A stretch of 64,000 nt of DNA from Gelatoporia subvermispora B (lineage: Eukaryota > Basidiomycota > Agaricomycetes > Polyporales > Gelatoporiaceae). The stretch lies in assembly GCA_000320605.2 (NCBI GenBank), contig KB445793.1, forward strand, positions 322,556 to 386,555, written 5' to 3'. The translations under genes and the position numbers were made by a program. The notes below the pieces were generated by a model that ran no database searches, was not told the DNA's origin, and worked only from the letters and a program-made list of their open reading frames with translations. Shown piece by piece: positions 39,040 through 51,634 of this stretch (position 1 is its first letter; every line of letters begins with the position of its first letter).

Positions 39040-40073
39040 CAAAGAACATGTCGAATTTTATGCGGACGTAGGTGCGGGTGGATTTGGAGTGGTGCGCCGA
39101 GGGAAGCTTCAAAAGCGTGACGTTGCGCTGAAGGAGACCCAGCGCCCTCGGGGAATCTCTCCTGACGTGTTTTGCAAAGTATATACCATCAGGCACTAAT
39201 TTGCGCACACGTGGCACTGACTTCTGGTTGTGATACGTATACAGAGAGATACCCATTCTGAAGTATTCTCGGCACCCGAATATCGTTCAATTTCGAGGAG
39301 TCCTTGTAGTACCAAGGTCTGTGCACATCGTGTATGACTGGACGCCGTGGGGTACGATGGAGGATTACCTGAAGATTAATCCGGCGGTGGACAGGGTCAG
39401 ACTTGTACGTCGTTGCTTCGCACTACACGGTTCTTTCCTCAATCACATGCTGTTTTTAGCTGTTGGATGTAGCTATAGGCGTGGAATATCTGCACACACA
39501 CGACATCGTGCATGGCAACCTCCAATGTGTACGTCTGCTTTTTCCTGATGACACGTGTCCTCACTTTACCATATGTCCGTGTTATCAGGCCAACATTCTG
39601 GTTGATTGTGACGGAGAAGTTGCGCGCGTAGCAGATATCAGTTTGGCTACTTTTTCTTATGAAAGCAAGACTGTGACAGAAACTGGATTATAAAGCTCCT
39701 ATCAGTGGACAGCCCCAGAGCTTCTCGACACTGATACTTGCCGAAAAAAAGAGAGTGATGTTCTTGCCTTTGCGATGACCGCATTTGAGGTGGGCATTGT
39801 ACTCATACGACAAATGGATTTCATACTTATTTACACATTCTCTGGCAGATGTTCTCCGGGAATATCCCTTTCCATGATGTCTCACAGGAGAGCGCGGTAA
39901 TCTGTCGTCTAATCATGGGTCGCCGCCCCACTTGACTCTCCGGTGTTGCCGCTTCGCGCCTTTCTGATCGCATTTAGAATCTCATCAACAGCTGCTGGCA
40001 GCAGGAATATACAGTGAGACCAACGTTCGTCGCTATCATTGCAAATCTTCGGGTAATGGTGGGGTTACAGTGA
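39040..40073 (+). pseudogene. Broken protein kinase (tyrosine-kinase-like group)
   Basis: Exon-like blocks give, in order: VGAGGFGVVRRGK (glycine loop), VALKE (ATP-binding Lys), IPILKYSRHPNIVQFRG, VEYLHTHDIVHGNLQ (catalytic loop), ANILVDCDGEVARVADIS, SYQWTAPELL (activation-segment end) and NLINSCWQQEYTVRPTF (C-lobe). The catalytic Asp of HRD/HGD is Asn here (HGN), and DFG is DIS. An in-frame TAA at 39691-39693 interrupts the frame just before the APE-type motif, and the segment near 39900-39970 does not join cleanly. This is therefore most likely a pseudogene of the large Agaricomycete kinase expansion; a truncated pseudokinase is the alternative. Confidence 0.65.
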
Positions 40074-41536
40074 AGGGCAGACACAACCTGCATGTTTGCT
40101 CGGCGTTGGATATTGCTGTTAGTTCCCCTATGATACTCAACCAATACCACGCACTGACTTATTGGCTCTCTATGATTTTATTGTCAATACGTTATTCGCT
40201 CCATAATCGATTGCTTAACCTATGCCACAGTGAATTATTGACTCTTTACGATCGTAATATCAAATATTACTTGTTACATCATGGACTGTAGCCTGAATGT
40301 AGGCGCAGACAAGTCCTCGAGAACGGAAGAGTGTAATAATCAGGCAAATTTCTGCCGCTGCACATGGGACCCCTTTCATGCCTCGCGTAATGCTACCTCG
40401 GATAGAGGCAACACGTTAGATACGCGGTCAGAACGAGGCTAGGAGTAGGGCAGTAGGATGCAGTAGAGCGTTCTGCGCGTACACAACGTGCCTAGAAAGG
40501 ATGTGAAAACCGTGTCGAGGGCCCGAAGTGAAGCACAGACGGAGCAGTATTTCCCTGGTGCGCTCTGGGGTGTAGGGTAGAGCAATGGCAGCAGTATGGA
40601 TTTGCAACATAACGTGTCGAGATTACCTCCCTTTACGTCACAGTTGCGATGGTTTGAAAGGCTAACACCTGCAGCATGTACGCAGGCAGGGCCCAGTGAT
40701 GAGGAGGGCAGGGTTTCGATTCATTCAGATACTATTGGGTAGATCAGAACAGTCTCATCAGAAAAATATCAGCTTTATGTTCCTTTTCGGTACTTGCGCG
40801 TGCCTTGGACGCCTTTGCGATGCGCGGCTAGGATGCCAATGTTGCATGTCAGATGTGCGCAATGCACATGCACTGGCAGGTGTCATAAGAATGACCAAGT
40901 ACTCATCTCTCAAGCCGCACTGCCACGGTGTACGATGACAGTCAGACAACTATGAAGCACGTCAAATTCCGAAGCTTGTTAAGTCACAGCATCAGGAACC
41001 ACCCCAGTCCTGAATAGCTGATCCATTCGCCCGCCGTATATATGGGCTATTTTGGGGCCCATACGCAGAGCTTTTGCTATCGTTTGATCCGACTGTTGAC
41101 ACTCAGGTACAAAACATTCCTATGACCTTTTATGAGATGCGCTTACGATAGAAATATTCGTGGCAGACACCCGTATACAACAATCGATGGTTGAGGGCAG
41201 GGGCCCACAAATCCGGCTTACCTTCGAGCTACATGGAAAAGGTCCAGCGATGTTTGCCAGCGCATCAGAATTACACACGCCTGACAACCGCATGAACCAT
41301 GGAAGGGCGCTGTCAATTGGATGTCATCTGTAAAAGGCTACGCCCACTCTTGTATTGTGAACGAACGGCAGGAGCTTGACGGAGATTCACTCGGCATGTA
41401 CCAGCACAGCCAACAGCTGCACGCGCAATACATCTCCACACAAATACTCGGGAGGTTACTTGTACAGACGGCGCCTGCTCTGCTCCAGGCTTCTGAATAA
41501 CAGAAATGAATGATGCACGATAAACCCCTATGCTTT
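40074..41536. other. Gene-free region downstream of kinase relic and ABC copy B
   Basis: Only short open frames (up to 80 codons) without recognisable features. Nothing supported as a gene or repeat. Confidence 0.5.
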
Positions 41537-44500
41537 TCAGGACCGGGATGCTCGTTCTGCTATAGTTGACAGCATCTCTTTGTCTCCGCTTTCTTCTACC
41601 AGAGCGCGAAATATTCCCATTTCGTCCTTGAGTAACTCGCTCGGCCTGTCAAACTCGACCTATTATGGTAGAAATTATCAAGATTAAGATGGATCTGGTC
41701 AGCACGCGATAATTGCCACCTACGATTTTTCCTGCATCAAGGACCATCTAGGTTAAACTATGTCAGTTTGGGTATTTTTAACACCAAAATCTGTTCTTAC
41801 AATCTTGTCGGCGTCCATGATAGTTTGGAGACGGTGTGCTACAGTCAGCAAGGTGACATCCTTACCCAGCTCACGGCGCAACGATTGCTGGATGACTGCA
41901 TCCGTCGCGAAATCTAAAAAAAGTAAATCAATTATCAACAATATAGCATCCATCGATGTACCCACCGATTGCTGATGTAGCTGAATTTATGCGTTATCAG
42001 TGAAACGTATGTTCTTCACCGGCCTTCACTAACCTTCGTCCAGGATCAGGAGCTTGCTTTGGCGCACAATCGCTCTCGCAAGCGCTAAGATCTGCCGCTG
42101 GCCCACGGACAGATTACCACCGCCACTGGCAATCTGACTGTCCAGCGTAATTCGCCCCTCGTCTGCTTCAGTCTGAAGGGAGAAGAGACCTGCAGAACGG
42201 AGTGCATCGTTCAACACAGCATCGTCATGCTGCCCAAATGGATCGAGATTTTGTCTCAATGTTCCGCTCAGCAATTCCGGCTTTCAGGCATATCAATTCA
42301 ATGATTAGAAATATAATTGCAGAAATGACTCACCACTTGAGGAATTATAGTGACATTAGATCGCAGTGCGTCCAGATTAATAGTGTCTGTTGGTATGCCA
42401 TCGAAGCAAACTCTCCCTTCCGTCGTGATGCAACGCAAAAGCGCAAGCGTGAGGGAACTCTGTGAGCAGATCAGTAGTGCCATTGAGGCTGAAGATCATT
42501 ATACTACCTTGCCACTTCCGGTACGTCCAACTGTGCCAGCAAGGTAGGGAGCAATACACTGGAACCAGCGTCACGAAGCTTACCTATACCCACACGCTCT
42601 CCCGCTTTGACTTCGAATGAGATATCGTGCAGAACATTGGGGCCATCCTAGACATGGTTGTTGAGTCTTTATTAAGCTCAATGAAAGGTTATTATACCGA
42701 AGAATACCGGGCATGGAGGTGCTCCACTTTAAGATCGCCACTCGCAGGCCAATACGCCGGCGGGACTCCGTGCGCCGTAGGCTCCGGCTCGTGCTCGATC
42801 TCCAGATACTGATATATGCGTTCCAAGCTTGATAATCCTCTATCAGTTCTTTAGAGCTAGTGCAGATGTGACTGCATACCTATTGCCTATAGAGTATGAC
42901 GTCTCAGAATGCCACCGATTTTGTAATCGAAAACGTTAGGCGCACCGTTTAGTTCGAGGTCATTTAGCATTCGGATCCACCAGAGGATCATATTACTGAA
43001 GGACACTGTAGAAAAAAGGCTTAATATATACCTCACGCAAAATGCACCTGTTATTACCTGCCATCATGAGCGAGAAACCCGTATTCGACGCCCGTGCGCC
43101 ATTACCATATACAAGGTAGATGGCCAGGAGGGCGGCGAATAATCCGCCTAGAGCGTCAGTTCGGATGCAAAGCCACCTAGCTCTCACTCAGTCTACGCAC
43201 ACAAAGGCGAGGGTCTGGTATTATACAGACCGGTTCAGATTATAGAATGGTACCGCGGCCCGGATATATCGATTAATACGGTTGTACGACTCTTGTCTGA
43301 ACCTGCCCTGTGCACCATAAGCACGAATGGATGCTTTTGAACAGTCAGCTTAAAGGCTACTCTCCACTGAACGCTACATACTTAGGCCGGCTATTGCAGC
43401 TCCAAAATGACCGAGGACCGGTGCCTTCGCATTGCTCATCTCTCGTTTGACGCAAAGTTGGGCCTTCATATACATTTGGCCACATAATCCGCCAAGGACC
43501 GTGATGATGCTCCCAGGAAGAATGAAAAGCGGTGAGAAGACCATAATGGAGGCGAATTTTACAAGCATGTCTGCAGTGACGTCGATGAAAGCCGACAGGA
43601 CATCGGAGAAAGGCCCGTCGACTACAGATTGTCAACATATAAAGAGGTTACGACGATGAGTGACTTACTAGCATCCATATCCTGAGTACAACGTGTGATG
43701 ATACGGGACACAGGTGTCTTGTCAAGCCATCTTTGAATAAGAATTAACACACTAAATGTCTTTGCTTCTGTGACGTATAACTCACCGAAGAGTCGTCCCA
43801 AGCACAGACGCAATGAGCTCCCGGTGTATCTTTCTTGAGGCTCGAAGGGCGCCGAAGATGTAGTTTGCATATCCGAGACTATACAGCGCGACAACAAAGA
43901 CGAGCATCGCAGAATAGATATCAAGGTAACTGAATGTCATCAGTCTGACATACTTTCGCACTACTCAGAAGTGATTAAGCTCACAATGAAACCTTGACTT
44001 CGCTTGGATCGTGATCTTCGTACTGTTGGGCCCAGTAACCGAGAAACCATGCTTGGACAGTAACCATTATGTCAGCGATGAGGAAAGCTCCGATGATTGA
44101 GATCCAAAACAAGTAGGGCTGGTTCCCTCCTAAACCAAAAAAGTACAGTCTCACTGATAGACCGTCGATCAGCTTTATGAGTGCAAGTTGACAAGAGTGT
44201 CGTGGGTATTACTCACGAGCCGGCCACCCCACATGCCCGACAGCTATTTCCTCGTCTACTATGAGCTTTCCGTCGCTACCCTTTCTTGCTGACTCATCCG
44301 GATTCGATTCATCGATTCGCTCTTCTGCCTTCTCAATCTCTATGCTTCCTTCTGCTAACTGTGCAGAAAGAGCCCTATCGACAGCGAGAACCTTCGCGAG
44401 GGATCCTTGACTCGCGATACGACCGTCCGAACCCATGGATACCACGAAATGCGCAATAGGGGTAGCAAGTGCGACATTATGTGTCTGCAAAGATCCTAAG

Positions 44501-47500
44501 TTCCGATCACTACTGCGACTGCACCAGAACGCGACTTACCACAAGGATGATGGTCCTGCCAGAGACGATATCTCCCTTAAAACACTTGTCTACGATCCAC
44601 TTGGCGGTGTGCACGTCCAGAGCTGCCAATACCTGGTGCCGATCAGATACGCGTCATAGACCAATTTGATAACCCTTACATCATCTAGTAGCAGAATCTC
44701 TGCGGTGGAGTATATAGCTCGCGCAAGTGTGATACGAGCCTGACGTGATAGTGTAAGGTTCTCGTGAATTCAAGTACACAAGAAACTACGTCACCTTCTG
44801 TCCACCACTGTAGTTACAGATCAGCTATGACTTGTACGACTGGGTCTACGCAACGATGTCCGGACAAACCTCAAAGTCAATCCTTTCTCTCCTACTTCCG
44901 TTTGGTCCCCGGCATCAAAAAGGCTTAAGTCTCGCTGGAGTGCGCATTGATGGATGACTAGAGCAATTCAATAATCTCGTGCCACAACGTTTCACAGGGA
45001 AGCTCACCTTTGTTGTAGCGCTCCTCGTCGAACGGACTACCGAAAAGAATATTGTCCTAATTGAATGGTCAGGAGTCAGGGTTTCGAAGTGAGCCTTAGA
45101 GCGACCGCGTACCCTGATGGTCTCATTCTGAACCCAGGATTCCTGAGCGGCGTATGCTACGCCTCCTTCCCGGGGTAGATGTACGAAGGACTCGGGTCCC
45201 GTCGGGATGAAGTGCATTTCGCCTGAAGGCTCAGATGAGTGTCACATTGGGATTCGCAATCAAGCCGCATATACCAAGCAATGCCATAAGTAAGGACGTC
45301 TTTCCAGAGCCAGTAGGACCCAGAATGAGATTGATGCGTCCACGTTCAAACGCGAGTTCATCCTCAACTTGCAGGGTAAACTTTCGCTTCCGCGACCCTG
45401 GGGTAGATGATCCGTCATTCTCTAGACTCCATGTGAATTGGGCTTCCCGGATCCCGATGGCATTTGGCTCGCTCTGCAGTTGCCAACTTGGGGCATCTTC
45501 TGTGCTTTGTGGCGAGTATTGATTCAGTAGTTCTGTCTATAAACAGATCGTCACCTTCGCAACTTGTTTAGCAATAGAGTAGAGAAATCACATTATGCAA
45601 GTACTCCGTCACACGGTCCAACGATACTTTGCCTGTGGAATAATGCATGATATTACATACTGAGATGCTGCTATCAATAGGCGGAGGCGCCCAACCTGAG
45701 ACTAGCATGGGGATGAACCCCAGAACTCGATGCATGCATTGTGACAACAGTTCGAATGCTGGAGATGGTCAGATTGGCCTTGCAGAGCCTGTGTGCTACT
45801 TACCAGCCATAGCAGAGAAGACTTTGGAAGCTGTGCATCGTTCAGTAGCGGTAATAGGTAGCAAATTTGCAAGACTCACCAGTCATTTGTTGTTTCATTA
45901 TGACCGTCTGTAAGGCGGGCTTAGATGAAACGCATAATGCAAGCGTGCAGGACTTACGTAGGTGGCGAATGTAGTGAGCATGACCGATAACGGGATGACA
46001 TATCTAGCATACTTGTTATCGACGATAGCTCTTCATGAGATCGGTTTACTCACGTGATGACAAGCGTTGTAAGGTTTAGCAGCTGGTATTTCTTCTGATA
46101 TGCTAGTTCTTCGTCACGCTTTTCAGCGACCTGTGCTGCCGTCCGTGGTTCCCAGCCGAATAGCTTGATCATACGAACGACGTTCATTGCTGTGCTATAG
46201 TGAGGCAGGGTTTCAATCCATATATCTTAACAGCTACTCACTGTCTGTCACCGTCTGCACACGAGCGTCCGTCTGCGCGATGTGTGAGTAGATGGGTCCG
46301 GGACCATTGGTCAACCACATACCTTTTTCATCTTTTCCCTCTGCACCTTCTGAGTGAGGCTCGCGATATACCCAGGGAGTGGGAATAATACAATCATTGT
46401 TGCAAGTCCGACCAACGCACTGCACTCTATTAGCAGTAGGACCGACGATATTGACGCTCACGCATACCTCCAGCTAAGAATGGAGTACAGAAACCATATA
46501 GAGAGAGCTGTCTGCAGCGGAACCATCTCGACTACGCGTGACCATCACATGAAACATCGCTGTATCGAGATGAAAGAGTCACACTTACAAAGCATCAGGA
46601 AATCACGGGCATTGACAATCTTGTTCAAGTCGACAGTTACCAGATTGTTGAGCTTCCCCACGAGGTTCTTCGTGTTCTCTACAGGAAACGCCGGCTTGTC
46701 ACTGGGGCTCTCGCCCTTTGCCTTTGCCTTTCCTTTGTCTGTGTCAGCACGTGAGCTCACACTCGTGCTGCTCGCACGAAGGGTATCTTCCTCGCTAGGC
46801 GTACTGCCCTCTGAGGCATCATCTCCAGTCACATCTACGACAGATGCCGTCTCAGGTGTACCGGCGCCGCTCGTGTTTGCGCTCGAATCCTCGGATGACT
46901 TCCCCGTTTCCGCCTTGGCGCGGATACGAAGGGAATGCTCGAAGACGAGGGATGTGATGATCGCCTCAGTGCGTACCATTGTTCTTGTCTACAAATGAGT
47001 GAGTCACACATTTTCTTCCGGATGGTAGTACTTTGACTTACTGTCGTAAATATATACCATTGAAAAGCGATGGAACCGATAGTAGGCCCGAAGAATAGCC
47101 ATGAAATCCAGACCCACGGTCGCACTGTTGCATCATGGCCTCCGGTTTCAAGGTATCTAGAATCACTGTCAGCTGGGTCGTGCCATTCGAACGGCTTCAC
47201 TGACCGTAGAAGGCGATTGATACCAATAGGACTTGCGATTGTACTGAGCACCTGCGTAAATCCGTGAGCCGGGTTTCCCGTGAGCTGCTAGGCCAACGTA
47301 CTCTAATAAGAACCATCACGGACAAGACGATGTACTCCTTGTCTAGAGAAATGCTCAAAATCCGATGGATGACAATCGAGGCCGGACAGCTTACAGAATA
47401 TTCTCATGAGACCCCAAAACAGATGCCGTTTCTTCTTTACTTGGAAAGGGTCGAGGTTCTGAGCTACAATTTGAGTTACAATGTCCGCAAGCCGCTGAAA

Positions 47501-48614
47501 TCACGCACACTAAAGCTTCTGTGCACTAAATGTTTGATGGTATCGTAATCTGCGAGTGGCGGTAGTTCATCCAACGCCACGTGCTTCGTGCGCCAAGCGT
47601 GCATAACAAGGGAATCCATGAAAAAGTACAGCGTGAGAGAGAAGATAGACACAGTTTGTTCCGGGATTGGCTCCATCGGGTTCTGCTCAGAGGTTGTTAA
47701 ATGTCAACACAGCTTAATGTTGTGAGTAGTGCACAGACCTTGGAATCAAGAGGGATGTACTGTTGCGGAGAGAAGAGAGGCACAACTACCCCAGCGACAG
47801 AGAGTAGACCAATCTGAGTCCAAATCTGCCAGCCCACTCCGTCCTGAGGCACCAAGGTGAACGTTGCGTACGGCCATACGTCGCGATACATATATACGCC
47901 CCAGGTTGCGACAAGGACGGCGGCGAGATGTCGACATGCTAGCTTACTCAACCACGTCCCCGCAGACACGGAGACGATACCGAGGAGCGAAGCATATGCC
48001 TGCGCTGAAGATCAGTACAAGCTCCTATGGCTTCTCGCGAACTCACATAAGCACCACACAAACCGATGTGGAGCCAGGCAACAGTACCGGAGCCGGCAAA
48101 TTGCGCCGTGATCGTCCAGACAGACAGTGTAAGCAAAGTGAAACAGCAAAGCAGCCGCAAGCAGCGTAACGAGAAGATTACAGGGCCGCCCAGTTTCCCA
48201 ACATGCGTCGAAAATCGGGACTTTAGCGACGTTTCTTCGAAATCAGGGGTTTCTGAATCCGGATTATCTGCGAGGGTGGATTCTGACAAGGTACTATATG
48301 CGAGGGTGGACTCTGACAAGGTACGCCGCATGAGAAGCGCTCTGACGGCGCCTGAGTGAGCGATTGCATGGACCAAGAAGAACACCAGGGATATGCTTGC
48401 AACGCTTGCAGGGATTACAAGCGTGTTGTACCAGATTCTGCGTTGGGTAAATTGAACTGTGAGATGATTCATACCACACGAAATTGGGACCTGCATACTT
48501 CTCTGTTTCTGGTGCGGGTATTACAGCCAAAATTCGGTCCCAAGACGTGTCTTCGCCTAGCACCACGAGCGGCGACGAGACAGAGCCACTCAGACGTAGG
48601 TCAACGTTCATCAT
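41537..48614 (-). CDS. ABC transporter, ABCC/MRP type, copy B
   Basis: Minus-strand, many-exon gene. Start chosen at 48614 (MMNVDLRLSGSV; an alternative ATG follows at once). Exon 1 ends APETEK and joins IWYNTLVIPASVASIS after a 61 bp intron. N-terminal membrane helices contain an extra duplicated STLSESTLA segment (48271-48330). TMD1 carries the acidic Ser-rich loop before LVTVDLNKIVNARDF. NBD1 has [16 protein letters not shown] and degenerate LLLDD. The linker contains GKLIVDEEIAVGHVGW. TMD2 has [17 protein letters not shown], and NBD2 has [13 protein letters not shown] and [13 protein letters not shown]. The 13-nt exon is at 44795-44807 and the 15-nt exon at 41966-41980. The end is LSTIAERASRS. 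Likely an ATP-driven exporter of conjugates or toxic compounds at vacuole or plasma membrane; substrate unknown. Confidence 0.82.
48271..48330 (-). repeat. 30-nt in-frame tandem duplication in ABC copy B
   Basis: Two adjacent 30-base units (48271-48300 and 48301-48330) differ at a few bases and encode repeated STLSESTLA-type sequence in the hydrophilic loop of the N-terminal membrane domain. Copies A, C and D lack it. Confidence 0.8.
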
Positions 48615-49482
48615 CACTCCCGTCTACTAAGGGCGATTTACGGAGAGACGAGACGCTTTCGTTGGTTTATGTGGGCGAACGCGAAGCACGCAGATGAGTC
48701 CCTGGGAATCCCATGAACCAACCGTGTGGATGTTGTTCTTATCTCCATCACCCTGTGACATCTGGACTTATCAGGCGCACGCATACCTGGCAGCCCATCA
48801 TGGAGCTATCCGGAGAAAGTAGCCTTGGTATAGGTGGTACAGCATGCCTGGTATGTACGCGGTATGAGTCACTACTGGCGCCGCTTCGCCATTTGCACCG
48901 TGAGGTTGTCGATATACATCTGCAATGTTTCGTTTCCTGAAGCAAGCTTATCCACATCTGACTGCACGGACTGCACTCGCGAACGCAAAGCTGGGTGATG
49001 TCGTGATCAGCTCCAAATATCGTGGTAGTTTGCTAAGAATAGCGTACGAACCACGAAGATTCTCCTGCGCCGTCAAAATCTCTCTGCAGGGCACTGTTCA
49101 CTGGTAGCATTGGATAGGAGCAACATGCCACATACTTCACGAGCTGCTCCTTACGAATGGCGTCCTTGACGATATCACCAGTAGAGGCAGTGGGAGCCCC
49201 CCAGCTTCCGGTGATGTCAGCATCGTCAACAGCCCAAGACATGTTCTCCAAAGAAGAAGATGATGGAAAAATCAACAAAACAGAGCTGACGACTCAGAGA
49301 GCGGCGGTGGTGGTGATGGTTATTATACTTGTGGAGATGGTGGTGGTCGGTGGCGAAGAGTCGCGGCTACACTTCTAAGCATGTTAGGCGCCCATTTGCT
49401 GACATCCTTTCCCCATTAGGAATATCTCCACGAAACATAAACAGCACTACGCTGAGAACCAGACATGCATTCGAATATTGCA
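48615..49482. other. Intergenic region between ABC copy B and F-box gene
   Basis: About 870 bp. No recognisable coding segment. It contains a GTGGTGGTGATGG-type run near 49306-49350. It should hold the promoter of ABC copy B and the 3' end of the F-box gene. Confidence 0.45.
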
Positions 49483-50931
49483 CTACGATACATTGAGACG
49501 GTCACCGAGTACAGATGCCAAAGTCATAGCATGAGATATCAAAACGTCCGAGCATCCTACTATAGAAACATGCGACAACGTCCGACAAGTCTTATTATCG
49601 GCGATAGCGTCCGTGAATAAAACACGACTCCGTAAAGCTGCCACGATCGCGTCCCCCGAAAGCCGCTGGCAGAGTGCCAGATGGAATTTCGCCAGCGACG
49701 GTAGCCGTACCTGCATCATGCGGGATTCACCAATGGGGCTACCGCATACATCGATGCACTTGGCGACAGATGGGTACGGCGCGAGGAGCTTGATGACGGA
49801 GTCGGACATATCCGACGCGACGATCCTGAACTCGCGCAGGTGATCTAACCGATCGAAGCACCACCGGAAATCCTTCGTGCGCATGTCCGCGTAGTCCATG
49901 TCAAGCCACTCGAGTGGCGGATGCGAGCGGCGGATGAGAGCGCGCAGGCCCATGCCTGTCGCGCGGTCGCTCCATGGCGATTGCGAAAAGTCGCCCGCCT
50001 CGTCTTCGCTATCGCCATCTTCTATGATGTTAGCATATGGGTCATGTTGCAGCCCGAAATCGATATTCGTGTGTCGCAGCGAGAGGGAGGTGAGTGCAGG
50101 GGCGTCTATATGCGCGAGTAATGTGCGTACTACGCATGTACTGCGGAGGTAGAGAGTCCGTAGTCGCGGGAGATACACGACAGGCGGGCGCTGCAGAGCG
50201 GTAGGGGAGCCATCGTGCGGCCACCACCCGAAGAAGTGAAGGGTCTCGAGGGAGGGGAGCACAGAGAGGATGCGGAGGATGCGGACAGGATCTGTGCTCA
50301 CTTCGAGGGAGGTTTCGGTGATCGAAAGTGTCGTGAGGTGCATGGGATGTAGCAGCGACGCGTCCGGCAACTCGTACACCGCGACACGCATGGCAAAGTC
50401 ATGCTGCTTGGGAGGGGATGAGGAAGGAATGCTGTGGAATGTTGGCTCGTCTTCGGTCTTCGGACTCACGTCCAGCCAATCCCCTGCTCCCCTCACCTCG
50501 ATCTCCAGCTGCTTCAGACATGGCTGCATCCCTTCCGCAATTAATTCGCTAAAGATTGTCACGTCCTCATTCTCGGCAACGAGTGTGCATGACCTCCATC
50601 GTGAGAAGCTTGTGAGTAATGGCGACAAGAGCGGGAGTATCATGTCGGGTGAGCCGAGCTGGACATGGATGTCGACAGGAAGCGAGCCTGAGCGTGCGAG
50701 CCACAACTGTGCGTGCACGTGAGATGCCTCAATCTTGCGTTGGTCGCTGAGACATATATGTTGCCAGACGAGGGGTGTGTTGAGTATAACTTCGCGCCAA
50801 TATCGACATACGCTGGCAATGCTGAGGAGAATCAACCCGTCGCCTGGGCATGTCGCGCAGATGCTGAAGATATCCAGAAGTAGCTCCAATGGCAGAGAGG
50901 ATATCGGTGAGATGCAAGAATCGAGAGACAT
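49483..50931 (-). CDS. F-box protein with leucine-rich C-terminus
   Basis: A single-exon gene of 482 residues if the ATG at 50931 (MSLDSCISPISSLPLELL) is used; an open frame extends 12 codons upstream without ATG. The F-box is ISSLPLELLLDIFSICATC then SIASVCRYWREVILNTPLVW at about residues 9-55. The rest is rich in Leu with spaced segments such as HLTTLSITETSLEV, PSLETLHFFGWW, PRLRTLYLRSTCVV and APALTSLSLRHTNID, typical of degenerate leucine-rich repeats. This is the very large Agaricomycete F-box family, presumed SCF ubiquitin-ligase adaptors; the target is unknown. Being intronless among intron-rich genes is common in that family. Confidence 0.85.
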   Translation of the reverse strand: MSLDSCISPISSLPLELLLDIFSICATCPGDGLILLSIASVCRYWREVILNTPLVWQHICLSDQRKIEASHVHAQLWLARSGSLPVDIHVQLGSPDMILPLLSPLLTSFSRWRSCTLVAENEDVTIFSELIAEGMQPCLKQLEIEVRGAGDWLDVSPKTEDEPTFHSIPSSSPPKQHDFAMRVAVYELPDASLLHPMHLTTLSITETSLEVSTDPVRILRILSVLPSLETLHFFGWWPHDGSPTALQRPPVVYLPRLRTLYLRSTCVVRTLLAHIDAPALTSLSLRHTNIDFGLQHDPYANIIEDGDSEDEAGDFSQSPWSDRATGMGLRALIRRSHPPLEWLDMDYADMRTKDFRWCFDRLDHLREFRIVASDMSDSVIKLLAPYPSVAKCIDVCGSPIGESRMMQVRLPSLAKFHLALCQRLSGDAIVAALRSRVLFTDAIADNKTCRTLSHVSIVGCSDVLISHAMTLASVLGDRLNVS

Positions 50932-51634
50932 GTTGTGATTGTGGTCGTCGTGACTGCTCAGTGCCACGAATGATGACTTGGAATGTTCGATGCCGGGTTT
51001 GAACTCCGCCGAGGCGGTGAGTAATGATAACGGGATTAAGCGCTTCGATACAAGTTCATCGAATTTTGTCAGTCATTATGATGCGTGCAATAGTCCAAAA
51101 GGCATCAGGGGAAAACAACCTGATATGATTCTCGAGACAGTGAGCACCAAGAGACCAGAGTCAAAAGCCCACGACAGTGGCCTGAGAGCGTTCGAAGACA
51201 CCAGTGGCGCCTATTCCAGTCGGAGCTACCAAATCCGGAAGTAGTAAGTGGCGTTTCAAGCGGCGTTTGAACTACGGGCCGTGCCGGGGAAAGCCAGACC
51301 CCTTCTCAGTCGTCTTGATCTCGAGCTTAGTACGCTGAATCGAGTTCCTGTCGCCCATGTCGTAGGATAGTATAGCGTGTCGAGCGAGACAGGAGGGTAT
51401 CTCAAGCAGAATGTCGCACAATATCCGAGAGAGCGAAGCAGCTCACCGAACGAAACCAAAGAGGACGAAGGCAGGACAGAGCGCGACATGCTGACTAAGC
51501 AATGAACTGCACAGATGTGGCGAGCTGGAGTTGAACTCAATTTTTGGTTCTGTACTGTCCCTTACCGCCGCCAACGCCGTGCCCGTCGTCGCCGTCCCCG
51601 CCGTCCTCAAGGTAATTCTTAACATTTCCACAAA
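50932..51634. other. Divergent intergenic region between F-box gene and RPS19
   Basis: About 700 bp holding two divergent promoters. A GT-rich donor-like site sits just before the RPS19 ATG (after CCTCAAG at 51610), which could reflect an alternative leader intron. No gene seen. Confidence 0.4.

Noticed and set aside
40690..40730. tRNA-like GGTTTCGATTC stretch
   Set aside because: It resembles a T-loop, but no acceptor stem, D-arm or anticodon arm could be folded around it.
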